A DNA stretch of 64,000 bases, from assembly GCA_021018995.1 (NCBI GenBank), contig CM037598.1:71008671-71072670 (forward strand). Reading direction: 5' to 3'. Source of the DNA: Chloranthus sessilifolius (Eukaryota; Streptophyta; Magnoliopsida; Chloranthales; Chloranthaceae). This document shows positions 1 to 11,858 of this stretch, one piece after another; positions within the stretch are counted from its first letter, which is position 1; every line of letters begins with the position of its first letter. A model generated the notes under the pieces. That model searched no databases. It was not told where the DNA came from and saw nothing but the letters and a program-made list of their open reading frames with translations. Both the position numbers and the translations under genes were made by a program.

Positions 1-3000
1 TTTGACATATCGTTCTTTGAATCTGAGCCGTTGTCAGCTCCCGCCATTGAGTTCATGCGCAAGGCTGGTTTGTTCCCCTTGATGCAAATGATCCCTGCAC
101 TAGCCTATCCTAGGTTAGTGCAACTCTTTTACCAACACCTTAGGGTCAGACCAGACACACAGGGGCAGCCAGGCCTCCTTGCATTAGTTGACAATTTTGA
201 GATGCTACTTAGCCCAGAGTTAATTGCTGAAGTCATGGGCATCCCTGCCAGTTTTGATCCCAGCTGCGGTTATGGTGCCCCTATGAGTGCCCCCATTGAC
301 ACAATTGCCCTGGCCATTACAAGAGGTTTGAAGGCCATAGGGGACTCCATCAGAAGAAGAGATTTGGAGCCCAAACTGCTGTTCATCGATCAAGTGCTGA
401 GGAAGAATATCTATTGCTCCGGCCATCAGCAAGAAAGGAGGACTCCAATTGCGGATGCTCTCTATTCCTTCTCTCTGGGCCATGGATTTAATGCTGCATG
501 GATGATCTTTGAGGCTATGAAGGATACAATGGTGAAGCTGAGGCTGCAAAAGAAAATCCACACTCTCCCCTATGGGAGACTCATCACCAGACTACTCGAG
601 GGAGGTACAAGATACCGATGGGAGAGTTATCCACGACCTCACTCCCACCACTTTTGCCAAAAGACAATGGGGGATCGCAGAAGTCTAATGGATCCCGAAG
701 AAGAAGAAGAAGGTCAAGCTCAAAGCTATTTCGAAAGCAGGGAAACTGCTGGCAAAGGCCACCCCTGCCCCCAAAAAGAAGGCAAAAACCCCTGCCCCAA
801 AGAAGGTGGCGCGAGCTTCTGTCACCTCTGCTTCTGTAGTAATCCCTCCATCTACCACACTTGCCTCTCCACTAACTTCTTCACCTATTCCATCTCTCCC
901 TTTCCCTCTTTTATCTTCTTTTTCCATTCCACCTCCCACTATTATCCGTACCTGGGAAGAAAGTGTTGCATCCCTGGACAACACTCCACCTTCACCCACC
1001 TTACCTCAATACACAGCCCCAGTACCTCCGACATCCTCTAGCCTCAACCCCGACAGCCCTCCCTTGATAACCTACCTTAAAAAGAAAACCTCTCACAATA
1101 CCCCTGCCTCATCTTTACCCACTTCCACCTCCCCTGTCATTCCCACCGACACACCCCATATTGACCAACCCTTAGTCCAACCCCTCCATGATCTGGACTT
1201 TAACTTAGCCACCACTTCAGGGTATCAGGCCTTCATGACTACCTTGCTTGATACTTTGCCCCCCCATAACATCCCTCTCCCAGATTCACCACATCACTCC
1301 CCAGCCCTTTCACCTTCTCTCCCTACCACTTTCCATCATGCCCCCACTTCCCCTTTCCAACCTGTTCTTTCCTATCCTCATACTCCACCTCAACCAACCT
1401 CTGATACCCTTACCCATATCCTTTCCCTCATACATGACATCCAAACCCAACTCTCCAACACCACACAGACCCAAGCCCAAATGCAAACGGACATCACTAA
1501 CATACAATCCACCCTTCAAACATTGACAACCCCCATTATCCTTACACAACCTCCTACCACCCCATTGATCCAACCCCCTTCCACCTCTGACTCCACAGTT
1601 CCAACAGACCTCACCCACATTGACTTACCTCCACCCTTCCCCCTCCATGACACCATACCCGACCACTCCTTTCCCTCTCTACCTATCCTACCCCCTCTAA
1701 TACTACCTCCACCTCAATTTACCAACACTTCTACTCAAACTGACCCCATTCCATTCCCATCCACCTTTCCCATTCAACCCCACTTCTTTTCAACCCCATC
1801 CCTTCCATTTCAACCCTTCACCATTCCATTCTTCCCTTACCCAGACCCATCCACATCCAATGCCCCTCCTTCCTTTCACTTTCCACCCATACCTTCCATT
1901 CCACCTCTTCTCCCACCCCCTCCTCAATTCACTGGCCATTCAACACAAACTACCCCAGCCACTTCCACCTCTTCGCTTGACTTCATCCTTACACCACCCA
2001 CTCTTTCCTCCCAGGATCAATCCCCTTCTACTTCTTCCACTCCATTTCTACCCATCTTACCCAGACACTCCTATTACACCCCCCTACTTCACCTTCCTCC
2101 ATGCCATGAGGGACAATCCCTATATCAAGAGGGATGTTCTCAATGGCATGGCCCAACTTCGCCAAGCCATCGAATACCCCTTGCTGCAGAAACTTAGTGA
2201 CTTGAAGCTTGCTCACCGCGAGCAGCTGAGAGATATTTCCAAAGGGTGGGAGGCAATTTTAGAGACCCTAAATGCAAACAAGGCTGCGGCAACGTATTAC
2301 AGAATGACTACTGAGATTGAAAAGGCCAATGTAGAGAGGGCAAAAAAGCACAACAGGCTATTAGAGAAAAAATTGAACAATGCTCAGGAGATCAACCAAC
2401 TCAGTAAGGAGCTTGTAGATACCAATCTCTTGTGGGCTAACAAGAAAATTAAAATCTTGGAACAGAGAGTTGCCTTCCTACTTTCCCAACCCATACAGCC
2501 CACCCCTCTCGCCATAGCTCCCCCTGAGGCCCCATCTTCTTCCACACAACCAGGCCCATCTTCTTCCACTGCCCCTACCCCAACACCTACAGAATCTGTT
2601 CCCCCACCTCCCACAGCCCCAACTCAGGTACCTCCTCCTGTTCCTCCTCCAATGTCTCATGCAGTTCCTACTGCAGTACCTACACAAACGGTTTCTCCTG
2701 CTAAAGTCCCTACTGCAGCTCCTGCTCCTGTCTCAGTGCCCCCCCTGTTCCCTCTCCTGCTCCACAAAGAAAATGCACTCCTTCCAAGAAAAAGCCCACT
2801 TCTAAAAGAGCCACTGCAGCCCAAAAAGGCAAAAGGCCAGCCCCTCCATTCCCACCTCCAAAGGTCACCAAAGCTTCTGCTCAGGATGATCCCCATGGTC
2901 ACCTACTTTCCAAAGAGGAACGCAGACAGGCTACTGCTGCCCTTGGATTGGATCCCTCTGAGCTTTTTCCTTCTAACTCAGACTCTGATTTTGCACCACC

Positions 3001-3595
3001 TAGGGATCCCAGTGCCCCCACTACTGCTGCTGCTCCTTCATCAAGCCCTGCTGAACAATCCTATCCTCAGCGAAGGAAGGTTGCTGCCAAGAGGACTACT
3101 CCCCCAAGTCGCTCTTTAAAAATTAGAAAAGACAAATCTGCCCAGTCTGAGGAGGCACCACCAATAAGCCAGCCCGTGAAAGGGAAGAGCCCTGCCATTC
3201 CTGCAGCCAAAGTACAAGAACCATCTTCTGTGGCTCCCCCTAAACCAGTGAAAGGGAAAAGTCCTCTCCTGCCTCAGGTGAAAGCAAAAGCTAAATCCCC
3301 TCTTGTCCCTCCTGAGCCAGCACCAGCCCAATCCCCTCTTATTCCCCCTCCGGCCCAACAAGGGCAAGCCTCCAAAGGTAAGGGCCCCAAAGGAAGATCT
3401 CCCACCAAACCCCTTGAGCCAACCACTGATAAATCTTCAGAGATCCCTCCTGAACCAAAGAAGAGAAAAATGAGTAGGGCTCCAACCATACCCAAAACTC
3501 CCGAGCAACGAAAGGCAGAGAGGGAACGAAAGAAGAAAGAAGAAGAGGCTCTCCTGCAAGAGCATGCAAAGAAGATGGGATGGGACAAGTTTTGA
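1..3595 (+). pseudogene. E1 accessory ORF: putative plant transposon domain, coiled coil, basic Pro/Lys-rich tail
   Basis: The frame is open from base 1 and about 200 codons match the putative plant transposon protein domain (Pfam 'Transposase_32' type): a YPRLVQLF motif near 105-130, then a segment ending PYGRLITRLLE near 570-600. The captured part of E2 (17099-18157) shows the same motif order. The frame then shifts near 610, meets a TAA at 686-688, and continues through a very Pro/Ser/Thr-rich stretch to about 2080. A second shift leads into a charged coiled coil (about 2150-2490), and a third near 2740 leads to a basic tail with repeated KGKSP or KSP motifs and the final stop at 3593-3595. 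Three frame changes and a stop mark it as broken. Molecular function is unknown; such ORFs are known as passengers of plant LTR elements. The ORF begins left of the window. Confidence 0.75.
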
Positions 3596-5490
3596 GACAG
3601 ATTCTAACTAGATTGTACCTAGGATTTTCTCTGTTTCTTTTGCTTCTGTTTTCTTATATTTTGTACATTTCTAATTTTTCATAGACTTTTCCCCTGTCTT
3701 TACTATCTTGCTTTGCCTGTTGTGTGTTTTGTTCCCTGTTCTTTCCTTTTCTTTCAGCCTCAATAGTTCTGCTGCACATTCACTTTGAACCAGTGAGGAC
3801 ACTGCTCCTCATAGGTTTGGGGGTATGGCAGGCAGACCCTGCCAATGGAATAGTTAACATAAGTGCAGCAGACTCATCTGAGTAATATGGAAATGGATCT
3901 ATGTTCACTTAAGAATCATGCAAATAAGAAAGTTAACATTTCTGCAAACTTTAGATAGTATAAACTTTTAATATTCCACATTTCCATGATAATATCACCA
4001 AGGAAACTGACTTGTATCAGCACTTAGTGAATCATTAGAGAGAAAAAGGTGAGGACGTACTTGAAAGTTCAAAGGATGACCATAACCAGTGAGAATTGGG
4101 CCTACAAAATTTTTCTATTCTTTGAGGAGTAACTAAGGCATTTCTTTTAGTTCTAAGGACTGGTTGAGTCACTGTGCTCACTAGAAGTTAGGTAACTCCA
4201 AGTTGAAACAACTGACAGTACTCATGAGACTTAGGAAAGGATCAAGGCCTTCTCTTGGATAGTTTGAGCCTAAAAAGACCAATCCTAAAGCAACTGCCCT
4301 TGTCCATACCCCCCCTTTGAGCTTTAAATCCTAAATTTCTTTAAAATACACCTGAGTGCTTGAACCTAAACCTATGAACCTGATTCAACCTATCCTCACT
4401 CTGAGAATTCAGAAGGTAAAGGAGAAAGAGTTGAAGATGGACTAGCTATGGTCAACATTAGGTGAATGGAGAAGAAGGATCTCAAAAATCTGGCAGTATG
4501 GTAACTGAGAACATGGTGGCATTTCTGAAAAACAAAAAAAAAAAATAAACAAAATAAAGAGAAGGAAACTCCAGTAAAAAGAAACAAAAATAATAATGAA
4601 GAGGAGTAAGAGAGAAGTCAAGAGGAACTTTCATTGGAAAATCAAAATAAAGAAGAGAAACTGATCACTTCAAATCGGAAAATCTCAAAGAAGATGAAGA
4701 GAGCTGAATTATCGAAGGTGAAGTCATGAACCACCTCTGTGACCTACTGATTTCTCAAATTGGAACCCCTTTTCGACCTTCCATTCTTTTTAACCCTACT
4801 CCATAAGCCACATTACAGCCCAGTTAAAAGCCCTTGTGATCCAAAGTTGAGTGAGCTGTCATGTGAAGATAAGGAATTATCCAATCTATGGTGAGGAATT
4901 GCCAATGATGTCAGCACTTAAGAACTCTGCCTATGCTCATGCTTACAGACCCATTTGGGGGATGTAACTGCTCTTGAGCCTGTGAGAGAATGAACCCCTC
5001 AACAAAACCCTTATGAGAGTATGCCCTACAAAGTTTTTGGGTGGTCTGAACTTGAATGCATTATGTATGACCTTAACTTAATTTTTGACCTAATGATAAG
5101 CTCAGTGCTAGCACACACTTGTGCAGTTTTCGGTGGTTGTAAACTGATTGGAAGTGTTGTGCATTCATGAGAAGTTTATGATGTTTATGCTATCTAAATC
5201 TCTGTGCAATCAACGGATTAAAATTCTTTTATGTGTACTGATTCAAGAGTAAACTAAATCTGATTCCTTGACTGCTCATTTAATGATACTACACTCTTGT
5301 TAGCTGTTTCACTGAGAAGTTTGTGGGTGTCTTCACTGAAAACCCTCGGGAGACTTCACTCCTCCACTAGGGATCACCTAGGGGTTTAAAAGGCTTGGTA
5401 CATATGCTAAATGTATCCGTGCTCCCTATGAAAGTGGCATTTAATTTTTAGAGTAGATTTAATGTAGCTTTGCTAAGGGACTAGCAAAGA
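3596..5490 (+). other. E1 long 3' noncoding region
   Basis: About 1.9 kb between the ORF stop and the polypurine tract without a convincing reading frame. It contains a second GGTTTGGGGGT tract near 3813, similar to the one that precedes the LTR, and an A-rich stretch near 4530-4620. I see no other recognisable feature. Confidence 0.6.
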
Positions 5491-5505
5491 TTAGGTTTGG
5501 GGGTG
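5491..5505 (+). promoter_or_regulatory. E1 polypurine tract (plus-strand primer site)
   Basis: A G-rich tract (TAGGTTTGGGGGTG) ends exactly where the LTR begins with TGTTAAGACC. Its position is that of the RNase H-resistant plus-strand primer. The tract is not a perfect purine run. Confidence 0.65.
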
Positions 5506-5700
5506 TGTTAAGACCTGAAAAGTACCACTTTTCACCCCTTAACTTAACCTTTGATTAGACCCTTAGCCACCTAATAAGTTCTTATTAAGTGTTTTGTGTA
5601 GGTAATAATCAGTAGTGAAATAAGGCCAGAAATCTTGTTAAGGAGCCTGCTTTGGCATCAGAAATCCCTCAGAAGAATGAACTCTAAATCCAGACCTGAA

Positions 5701-6345
5701 ATGAGCCTCGCGTAGCTGACCCAAGCTTTAGAGGATTTAGGAGAAATATGCCTCGCGCAGTTCAACTGAGCTTCCCAAGACTTTACAGTAACCTCTCGCG
5801 CAGATGAGTGCCTGAAGAGCTTCAGAAACTCAAACTCGCGCAGTTCTCACGAAGCTCAAGAGTAGAACACATCACGCAGTTCAAAGCAGACCTCTCTCAA
5901 TCTCACGTAGTTCGCTCAGAACGGATGAGGAGAGAGAGCTTCAGAAGATTCCTCGCGCAGCTGTCGCGCAGTGGCCGCGGGATGTAATTATCAGAAGAAG
6001 AACTCCTCGCGCCATTCAAGAAGAAAACATCCTGGCGAAGGCAAAGCCATCCTCGCGAAGATCAATTAAGACATGGAACCTCACGCAGTTCAGAACTCAT
6101 TAAAGCCTCATGAGGTAACTCGCGAAGTCCAGTAAAGAGAAGTGCTCACGAAGTTCTCACACTGTTCAAATTCACTCTCGCGAAGATCAGTCCAGCAAAG
6201 ACCGAGCAACCTCACGACTGCTTGAACTTCAACCCTGCGACATCTGAGACTGTGTTTTCCACTCAACCTCGTGAAGCCCAATCCAGCGAGAGCGCAATTC
6301 TCTACCGCACGACTGCCTGAAGAGCAAACCAAGAAAACCTCGCGA
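5701..6345. repeat. Dispersed CTCGCG(C/A)AG motif block in E1 U3
   Basis: At least 15 copies of a short motif around CTCGCGCAG or CTCGCGAAG, often followed by TTC or ATCA, lie at irregular 25-60 bp intervals. Many copies read CTCACG or CTCGTG, as expected from CpG decay. The inverted solo LTR carries the same block, including a perfect CCTCGCGAGG palindrome near 63374. It lies upstream of the TATA box, so an enhancer-like role is conceivable but unproven. Confidence 0.7.
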
Positions 6346-6616
6346 CAACTGAAGCTTCAATATCAAATCATCCTAGCAAAGAGCAAAGAGCTATCACGCG
6401 ACAAGTCTGGGAAACTACAGCTATCTAGCAAAGCTCTGAACCTAAACTTCCATCTCTTCAGCAGAGGACCTTCTGAGAATTTCCAGCGATTAGGGCACGC
6501 ACTCCCACGCTCAAATCTTCGTGCACGCACCCCGATGCATCCAAGGATCACTGTTAGGCCACGTGGCATCGTTAAAATTAGGGTTTCCTAATCCTAATGC
6601 GCCGCCACCCCACTGC

Positions 6617-6624
6617 TATAAAAA
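6617..6624 (+). promoter_or_regulatory. TATA box of the E1 LTR
   Basis: TATAAAAA preceded by CACTGC and followed by a pyrimidine-rich leader. The solo copy has TATATAAA at the same point (62867-62874, minus strand), which supports conservation. Transcription would start about 30 bp downstream, near 6650. Confidence 0.7.
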
Positions 6625-6867
6625 CCAATACCTAGCTTAGGTTTAGGTATCTGGGAACACATCTCAGATCATTTTTCTTTTCTCTTTCTTTTTAGCTGTA
6701 AGTAATTTTCTTTTTCTCTTTTCCTTCTCTCCATAGTCCAAAGACTTGTCGCTATGTCTCTGTATGTATTTTTGAACTAGATTAATGGAAGTTCTGTAAT
6801 AGGATCTGTACTTTGTGGGATTGGTGTTTGTGTGTGAGATGCTCTGTGCAAGGCTGCTGCCTTGTGA

Positions 6868-7620
6868 TCCGCCATTGCTTTGGCTGTGTTTCAAAGCAAT
6901 GGAGGACTGATTCTAAGGGCCATTCAGATCCAAGTGACCTATGTGTCTGGGCTATCATGGTCCTACAGCCTTAGCCCCACCACAGGACCCACTAGATCTG
7001 AAATCCCCATGGGAGCTTGGGCTGGTAGCCTTGTGACCATGGTGGTAGCAGCGATATTCTTGTTTTATTTTGGGCTCCGTGAGGAGGATAACCTTTGGGA
7101 TAGTCTGTGACCATTTAAGTAGACAAATTATAGCCTTAGGGTGATTCTAATCCACCGATCTAAGATGGATCCTTCTTCTTTACACCTGAGCTTGTAGAAG
7201 CCTGGTGAGAGATTGTACAGAGGCAGACTCCCCTATATTTGTATAGATCCGCCATCAGATGTTAGATCTGATCTGGTTATAGAGATTGTAGGCTGGTGAC
7301 TGGACCATTGTAGCCTCACTCAAGCAATGGACAGCTAGATAGAAGGTTGTACTCAATCTCTTGTTGGTTCTATGTGTCTGGGCTATCATGGTCCTATACA
7401 GCCTTAGCCCCACATATAGAGCTTTAGAGATTGAGGTTCCCTATGGATTCTTGAGCTGGTAGCCTGGATGAAATAGTGCCTGCAATAATTTACTTGTTGC
7501 GTTTTGACCCATCCCTGGATAGTGGCTCCCCTATGGGATAATCTGTGACCATTTAAGTGGACAGGTTATAGCCTTAAGGGTGGAATCATGGCAGAGTGAT
7601 GGGTTGGATCCTTTCTCCTC
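6868..7620 (+). repeat. Internal tandem duplication in the E1 LTR (offset about 431 bp)
   Basis: A block with ATGTGTCTGGGCTATCATGG at 6941 recurs diverged at 7372. The matching part runs on through a CTGTGACCATTTAAGT segment found in both. The solo LTR copy also holds both halves, so the duplication predates their divergence. Confidence 0.75.
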
Positions 7621-8070
7621 AGTGGTGATAATGTAGCCCCTGGACAGGATTTCTATAACATCAGATCTGAATCTGAGTTACAAAACTTCTCTGATCTTGG
7701 CTAAATAATATACTTCTCACCCTTTTATATTTATTTTCCACACTCCATCCATCCTCTCAACCCTTTCTGTAGTTTAGACATTAGAATACTTAGAATAAGT
7801 GACCTTAAACTCCCCTCCTTTTAGGACTGCCAGATCTGTAGTCAGATCTGGAGGGACTACTAGAGATGGCTCCCTTGGAGCTGTAGATCACCTTTCCTTG
7901 TGGGACAAACTCTTACTTATCAAAACTCGCTACAATAGACCCTCTATCTTGCAGGTCTAGGACTTCTGAGTTGTGCTGATTCCATCCCTTGTTCTACTCT
8001 TTCTTTGATTTTTAAATGACTTTCACCACCAACCAATAATGTAAGCACACACACTCAGAATCCGCCAACA

Positions 8071-9609
8071 GCGACAGGACACAAAAACTCACGTACATCC
8101 CTGAGACTAGCATACGAATCTCCCGTCGTACCGGTCACGGATATCCTACCGAGTTAGTCGTGAGTATACCGCTGCGTCGGTGGGGTATTCCACGAACCTT
8201 AAATCAATTGTACAAGGATACAGATAGTTTTCACTGTGTAATCATGCTAAATATAGTAATTAATGTTTGTTCAAGTCTCATTCAAAGAACTTCACATCAC
8301 TCGGATGTGCATGTTTCTCATACATCCCTGAGATGTAACCTGCTCATATGCATCGCCTAGATGCCCGCATCACATTCACATCCCTCGGGATGTCACATAC
8401 TCATAAGCATACTTGTTTATTTACTTAGTGTTCACCCACACACACGCACCTTAGTTCCACATGCGTAACTAATTTTCAAAAGACAGAAGCATATCTCTAT
8501 GCTCTCAACACATGCATACACATTTTCACATCACTACATACATGCTATTGTAATCAAAGTATATGTTCAAAGTATTCCCTACCTCATGTGCTTTAACCCC
8601 AAGCATCAAGGTCCAACGTAGCTCCCCATGCTCATATGCAAGTTCTCAACCTAAAGTACATCATGTCATACACAAATCATCAAGAACGATGCATAAAAAA
8701 AGGGTACAAGGCCTTCTTAGAACTCCATGGTCTAAAATAGAACCCACACAAAAACTGTCAAAATCGATTAATCAATCCCAATATCAATTAATTGAAATTT
8801 CAAAATCGATTAATCGGTTTTTCCAAACTCCATAATTTCATGCCACTGGGAGTACCCAGTCGATTAATCGATTTCAAATCGATTAATCGAAATTCAAAAA
8901 ATGATTAATCGAATTAAATTTGGTTAATCGGTTTTGTGCTGCAGCACACAGATTTGCTTTCTGTCAAAAATCGATTAATGGATTCTCAATTCGATTAATC
9001 GATTGTACAGAAAAACAGCCCCCTTTGGGCTATCCATCTAGCTTTCTCTTCTCTCGAATTTTTCCCTTTTTTATTTCTTTAATTGGTCTTTAAATCATTA
9101 AATCCAAGCTTAAACTTCACACACATCATAAATTAGTAAAGCCGTACCTCGAATCGGATTGTTTGCTTGATTCAATGGCTTGGATCAAAAGCTAGGGTTC
9201 TTAGCTTCGACTCCAACGAACCAAACCACTTATTCATGCAATTTAATGCCTTCGCAAGGCCTTCCCGTAAGCTCCTTCCCATTAACTCTCAAGCATTTCC
9301 TCCCCCTTCCTCTCTAACCTCTCTCTCCTCATAAATTTCCTAAGCACCAACCAAAAATCAAAGAGAAATAACTTCTCTTGAACTCATACTCTATTAACCC
9401 CTTTCATACATTTGGTGCAAAGCACATACACCCTTAACAGGTGTATATGACCTTATAACAGGACCCACCCTCACACCTAGGTGTACTTTCACCTGAAACC
9501 TAGACTAGCCTAAGTCATCAAGTTGACTTTCACTTGATCGTACCAGTAGACCAGATGTGCACGCATCCCGAGGATACTATTTGAAGCCCAAATTTTTGGT
9601 GATGTTACA
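8071..9609 (-). mobile_element. Minus-strand Tekay-type LTR fragment, interrupted by E1
   Basis: Read on the minus strand it begins TGTAACATC at 9609, with the U3 style of E3 (a cytosine-rich ATGCGTGC segment and a TCAACTTGATGACTT block). It then has a donor-like GAG/GTACGG at 9147, a TCGATTAATCGA palindrome array, a GAGGTAGGGAA block near 8580 and short hairpins such as ACATCCCTCGGGATGT (about 8380-8395). The 3' remainder would lie left of E1, outside the window. Its U3 resembles E3 while its array motif is that of E2, suggesting a mosaic family. Confidence 0.75.
8760..9006 (-). repeat. TCGATTAATCGA palindrome array
   Basis: About nine intact or decayed copies of a 12-bp perfect palindrome, separated by unrelated filler of 10-60 bp. 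It occupies the same slot in this LTR as the arrays of E2, E3, E4 and the solo LTR. Confidence 0.8.
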
Positions 9610-9850
9610 TACTCTTTCCTAATTTTTCTTTCTCTCGCAAAATTTCCTTCATAATAGAAAGTTGAATTTATTGTGAGTATGAGATATATACTATCGATGG
9701 TGCTCCTTTTCTATTTTCTATGTGCCAATTACACAATCCAAACATTGGAAAATAATGAATTCCTATGAAATCCCAAAGAGCTAGAATTCATTGGATTTAT
9801 AAAATATTTTCCTATGTTTTTCAAAAAATTGGCAAACAGACCCTAAAATA
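9610..9850. other. Short spacer before E2
   Basis: AT-rich sequence without genes. It ends in a segment with the reverse complement of GGGTCTGTTTGCC (about 9830-9842), a string typical of the ends of small plant DNA transposons. A matching opposite end was not found, so this is only a hint. Confidence 0.4.
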
Positions 9851-9855
9851 GGAGG
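9851..9855. repeat. Left target-site duplication of E2 (GGAGG)
   Basis: GGAGG immediately precedes the TG of LTR1, and the same five bases follow the CA of LTR2 at 21505-21509. Confidence 0.88.
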
Positions 9856-10067
9856 TGTAATATCCCGAAAATTACGCGTAAAACAGTGACCTCGGGATTC
9901 GTGCTTGACTGGTCATAGGTTGACCATGTAGGAGTTCACTAGTTGACGTAGGATATGATGAACGGATGAGATGTGAGAACTTAAGTGAATGTGTGGAGGA
10001 TGAGATTAATCTGGAGTCACATACACCTATTTCTGGTGCATGTGCTCAACACACAGGTTGGAGGGGA

Positions 10068-10075
10068 GATAAAAG
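10068..10075 (+). promoter_or_regulatory. TATA-like box of the E2 LTR
   Basis: GATAAAAG, about 210 bp into the LTR, is followed by a GGGTTTAATAGCCC inverted repeat and a GA-rich leader, a layout usual for core promoters of large plant LTRs. No expression evidence is available. Confidence 0.4.
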
Positions 10076-10439
10076 GGTTTAATAGCCCTAGTTTCCCTTT
10101 TGTTTGGTTGTTGAGAGAGAGTAAAGAAGAGAGAGAGAAGGAGAGCATAGTTAAAGCAAGGAGTTATTATGGGTGTTTGGAAGGGGGATTCAAGCATTTA
10201 AAAGGCCGATTCGACACGAAGGATCCGTTCAAGCCAAAGCTGGAACCCTAGCCTTTCCAACCCCTTAACCTAATCAATTTGAGATTGATTGAAGGTAAAA
10301 TTTTGTAAATTAAATGCATAGGTTATAGAGGTTTAAATTCAGTCAAGAATGTTTAAAATGATAGATTAAGTGCTTAGAAAAATGAAGGAAAGAGAGTAGG
10401 AAGAGATTTGGAAAAACAGCCCAAAAGAGGGCTGAATCT

Positions 10440-10882
10440 GGCCAAATTGATTAATCGAAATTGGGTTTCGATTAATTGATTTTCGCCAAGAAGTTGAAAA
10501 GTCAAAATAGCCCGAATTCGATTAATCAAACTGAGTTTCGATTAATCGACTTTGGATTTCGATTAATCGATTTTGGTGTCGATTAATCGACTGAGAGCCT
10601 CCAGTGAACTCCAATGGCTGGAGGAAAGTTACCTGGGGAAATCGACTAGTCGAAATGAGATTTCGATTAATTAATTTCGAATTTCGATTAATCGATTTTG
10701 GGAATTCGATTACTCGAATTGATAGAGTAGAGAATTTTGATTAATCGATGTGGGATTCGATTAATCGAATGGGGACCTCGATTAATCGATTTTGGGAATC
10801 GATTAATAGATTTTGAATTTTGATTAATCAATTTTGGGAATCGATTAATCGAATCAGTTTCGATTAATTGACTAACTTAAAT
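10440..10882 (+). repeat. TCGATTAATCGA palindrome array, E2 LTR1
   Basis: About 17 copies, intact or with one or two changes, separated by filler that often begins TTTTGGG. One copy reads TCGACTAGTCGA, also a perfect palindrome with a different core, and is kept in both LTRs. Such core changes argue that the self-complementary form matters or is generated repeatedly. Confidence 0.88.
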
Positions 10883-11841
10883 TTTGTTGACTTTTTAGTT
10901 TGCCTTCAAGATTCTCGGGGGGTCTTGGACCTTCCTTGTTAGATCTTTAATGATATATTGCATGTGTTATGTTGTACCATAGGTGGTACGTATGATCGTT
11001 GGCACAAGGAGCCACGTGGGACCTTGATGCTTTGAGTTATCAGAGGCTTGAGGTAGGGAACACCTTGAACATGTACTTTAATTTACAAGAGCATGTATGT
11101 AGTGATATAGAATCAAATTGAAAACTATTTTATTGTTTAAAGTTTTGTGAAAAGTGTGTGTGAGTGACATCAATAAGAGCATCTAATAATGAGCCATCCC
11201 CAGCGGATGAGGAAGTGAAGTAATAAGAGCATCAGGTGTGATGCAAGTGAATAGACACATCCCAGGTATGTATCTAAGATTGAATAATGTCTGATAGGGC
11301 CTAACTGATATAAGATACCACACTTACACGGTGAATAACTATATGTAAAACACCTGATATTTTTGTTATTTGGGTTTGATAGGATACCCCACCGACGTGG
11401 CGGGATATCCTGGACCGATCGTGAAATGCTGTAAATCAGAAGCCAATGCGGAGGCTTATCCGTACACAGTAAGCACACCCCAGGGGTGTTGAATTGAGAT
11501 AAGTTGAAACCCCGCCACCAATTCCCAGGGAAAAGGGGCTTGGGTACTATTTGTATTCCCAGGGAATATGTTTAAAACTGTCTATATAGATGACGATGAA
11601 GGGTATCTCATCGGGGCTCGATGCTATATTGCTCGGGGATTACTTAAGTTGAAAGGTTAAGTTTTGATTTAGGCCTATTCAGTGTCATTCATGATTAATT
11701 AAAAGACATGTGTAAACCACCAGTAAAATTTGATTCCTTTTCAACTATTTCTCAGTAACTGCATAGACACATCATGCATAAGCATATCATGGAATACATG
11801 TGAGTTTTAATTTATATGTTCATTGTGTTTTGCTCCCTATT

Positions 11842-11858
11842 GAGCTAGGATGTAGCTC
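11842..11858 (+). promoter_or_regulatory. Conserved GAGCT stem-loop of Tekay-type LTRs
   Basis: GAGCTAGGATGTAGCTC has a six-base stem and is followed by ACCCC and a CTATTCGTCGTAGGT tail. Equivalents lie at 21005, 27394, 22286-22303 (minus), 36588-36606 (minus) and 38761-38781 (minus), all some hundred bases from the LTR 3' end. Function is unknown; a role in 3' end formation or packaging is possible. Confidence 0.6.

Larger units (their letters stand above)
1..8070 (+). mobile_element. E1: 3' part of an LTR retrotransposon, truncated by the window edge
   Basis: The window opens inside an ORF of this element and runs through a long 3' noncoding part, a polypurine tract and a complete 3' LTR. 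The LTR is defined by comparison with an inverted solo copy at 61418-63772, which has a clean target duplication and so fixes both ends (5' TGTTAAGACC, 3' CCAACA or GCAACA). No reverse transcriptase or integrase is visible in the part seen, so clade assignment is not possible. The G-rich tract before the LTR resembles Tat/Athila-type elements. The element lies in a minus-strand LTR that resumes at 8071; GCGAC (8071-8075) should be the target duplication, but the left copy is outside the window. Confidence 0.85.
5506..8070 (+). repeat. E1 3' LTR (about 2.57 kb)
   Basis: It starts TGTTAAGACC and ends GCCAACA. The minus-strand copy at 61418-63772 starts and ends at the same points. Order of parts: a CpG-rich block of CTCGCG motifs (5701-6345), a TATA box at 6617, a pyrimidine-rich leader, an internal duplication (6868-7620), then the 3' part. 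Small ORFs inside (for example near 6880-7110) look like chance frames in the duplicated block. Confidence 0.88.

Noticed and set aside
806-2197. Host proline-rich extensin-like gene
   Set aside because: The Pro-rich frame connects, through shifts, to a transposon domain upstream and an LTR downstream, and lacks a signal peptide or SPPPP repeats.
6880-7110. 76-codon ORF with a membrane-like segment in the E1 LTR
   Set aside because: It lies in an internally duplicated LTR segment, the duplicate and the solo copy do not keep the frame, and no homology is recognised.
8760-9006. CRISPR-like repeat array (palindromic repeats with varied spacers)
   Set aside because: The context is a plant LTR, the repeats are only 12 bp, the spacers vary widely in length and no cas genes exist. 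It is described instead as a palindrome array.
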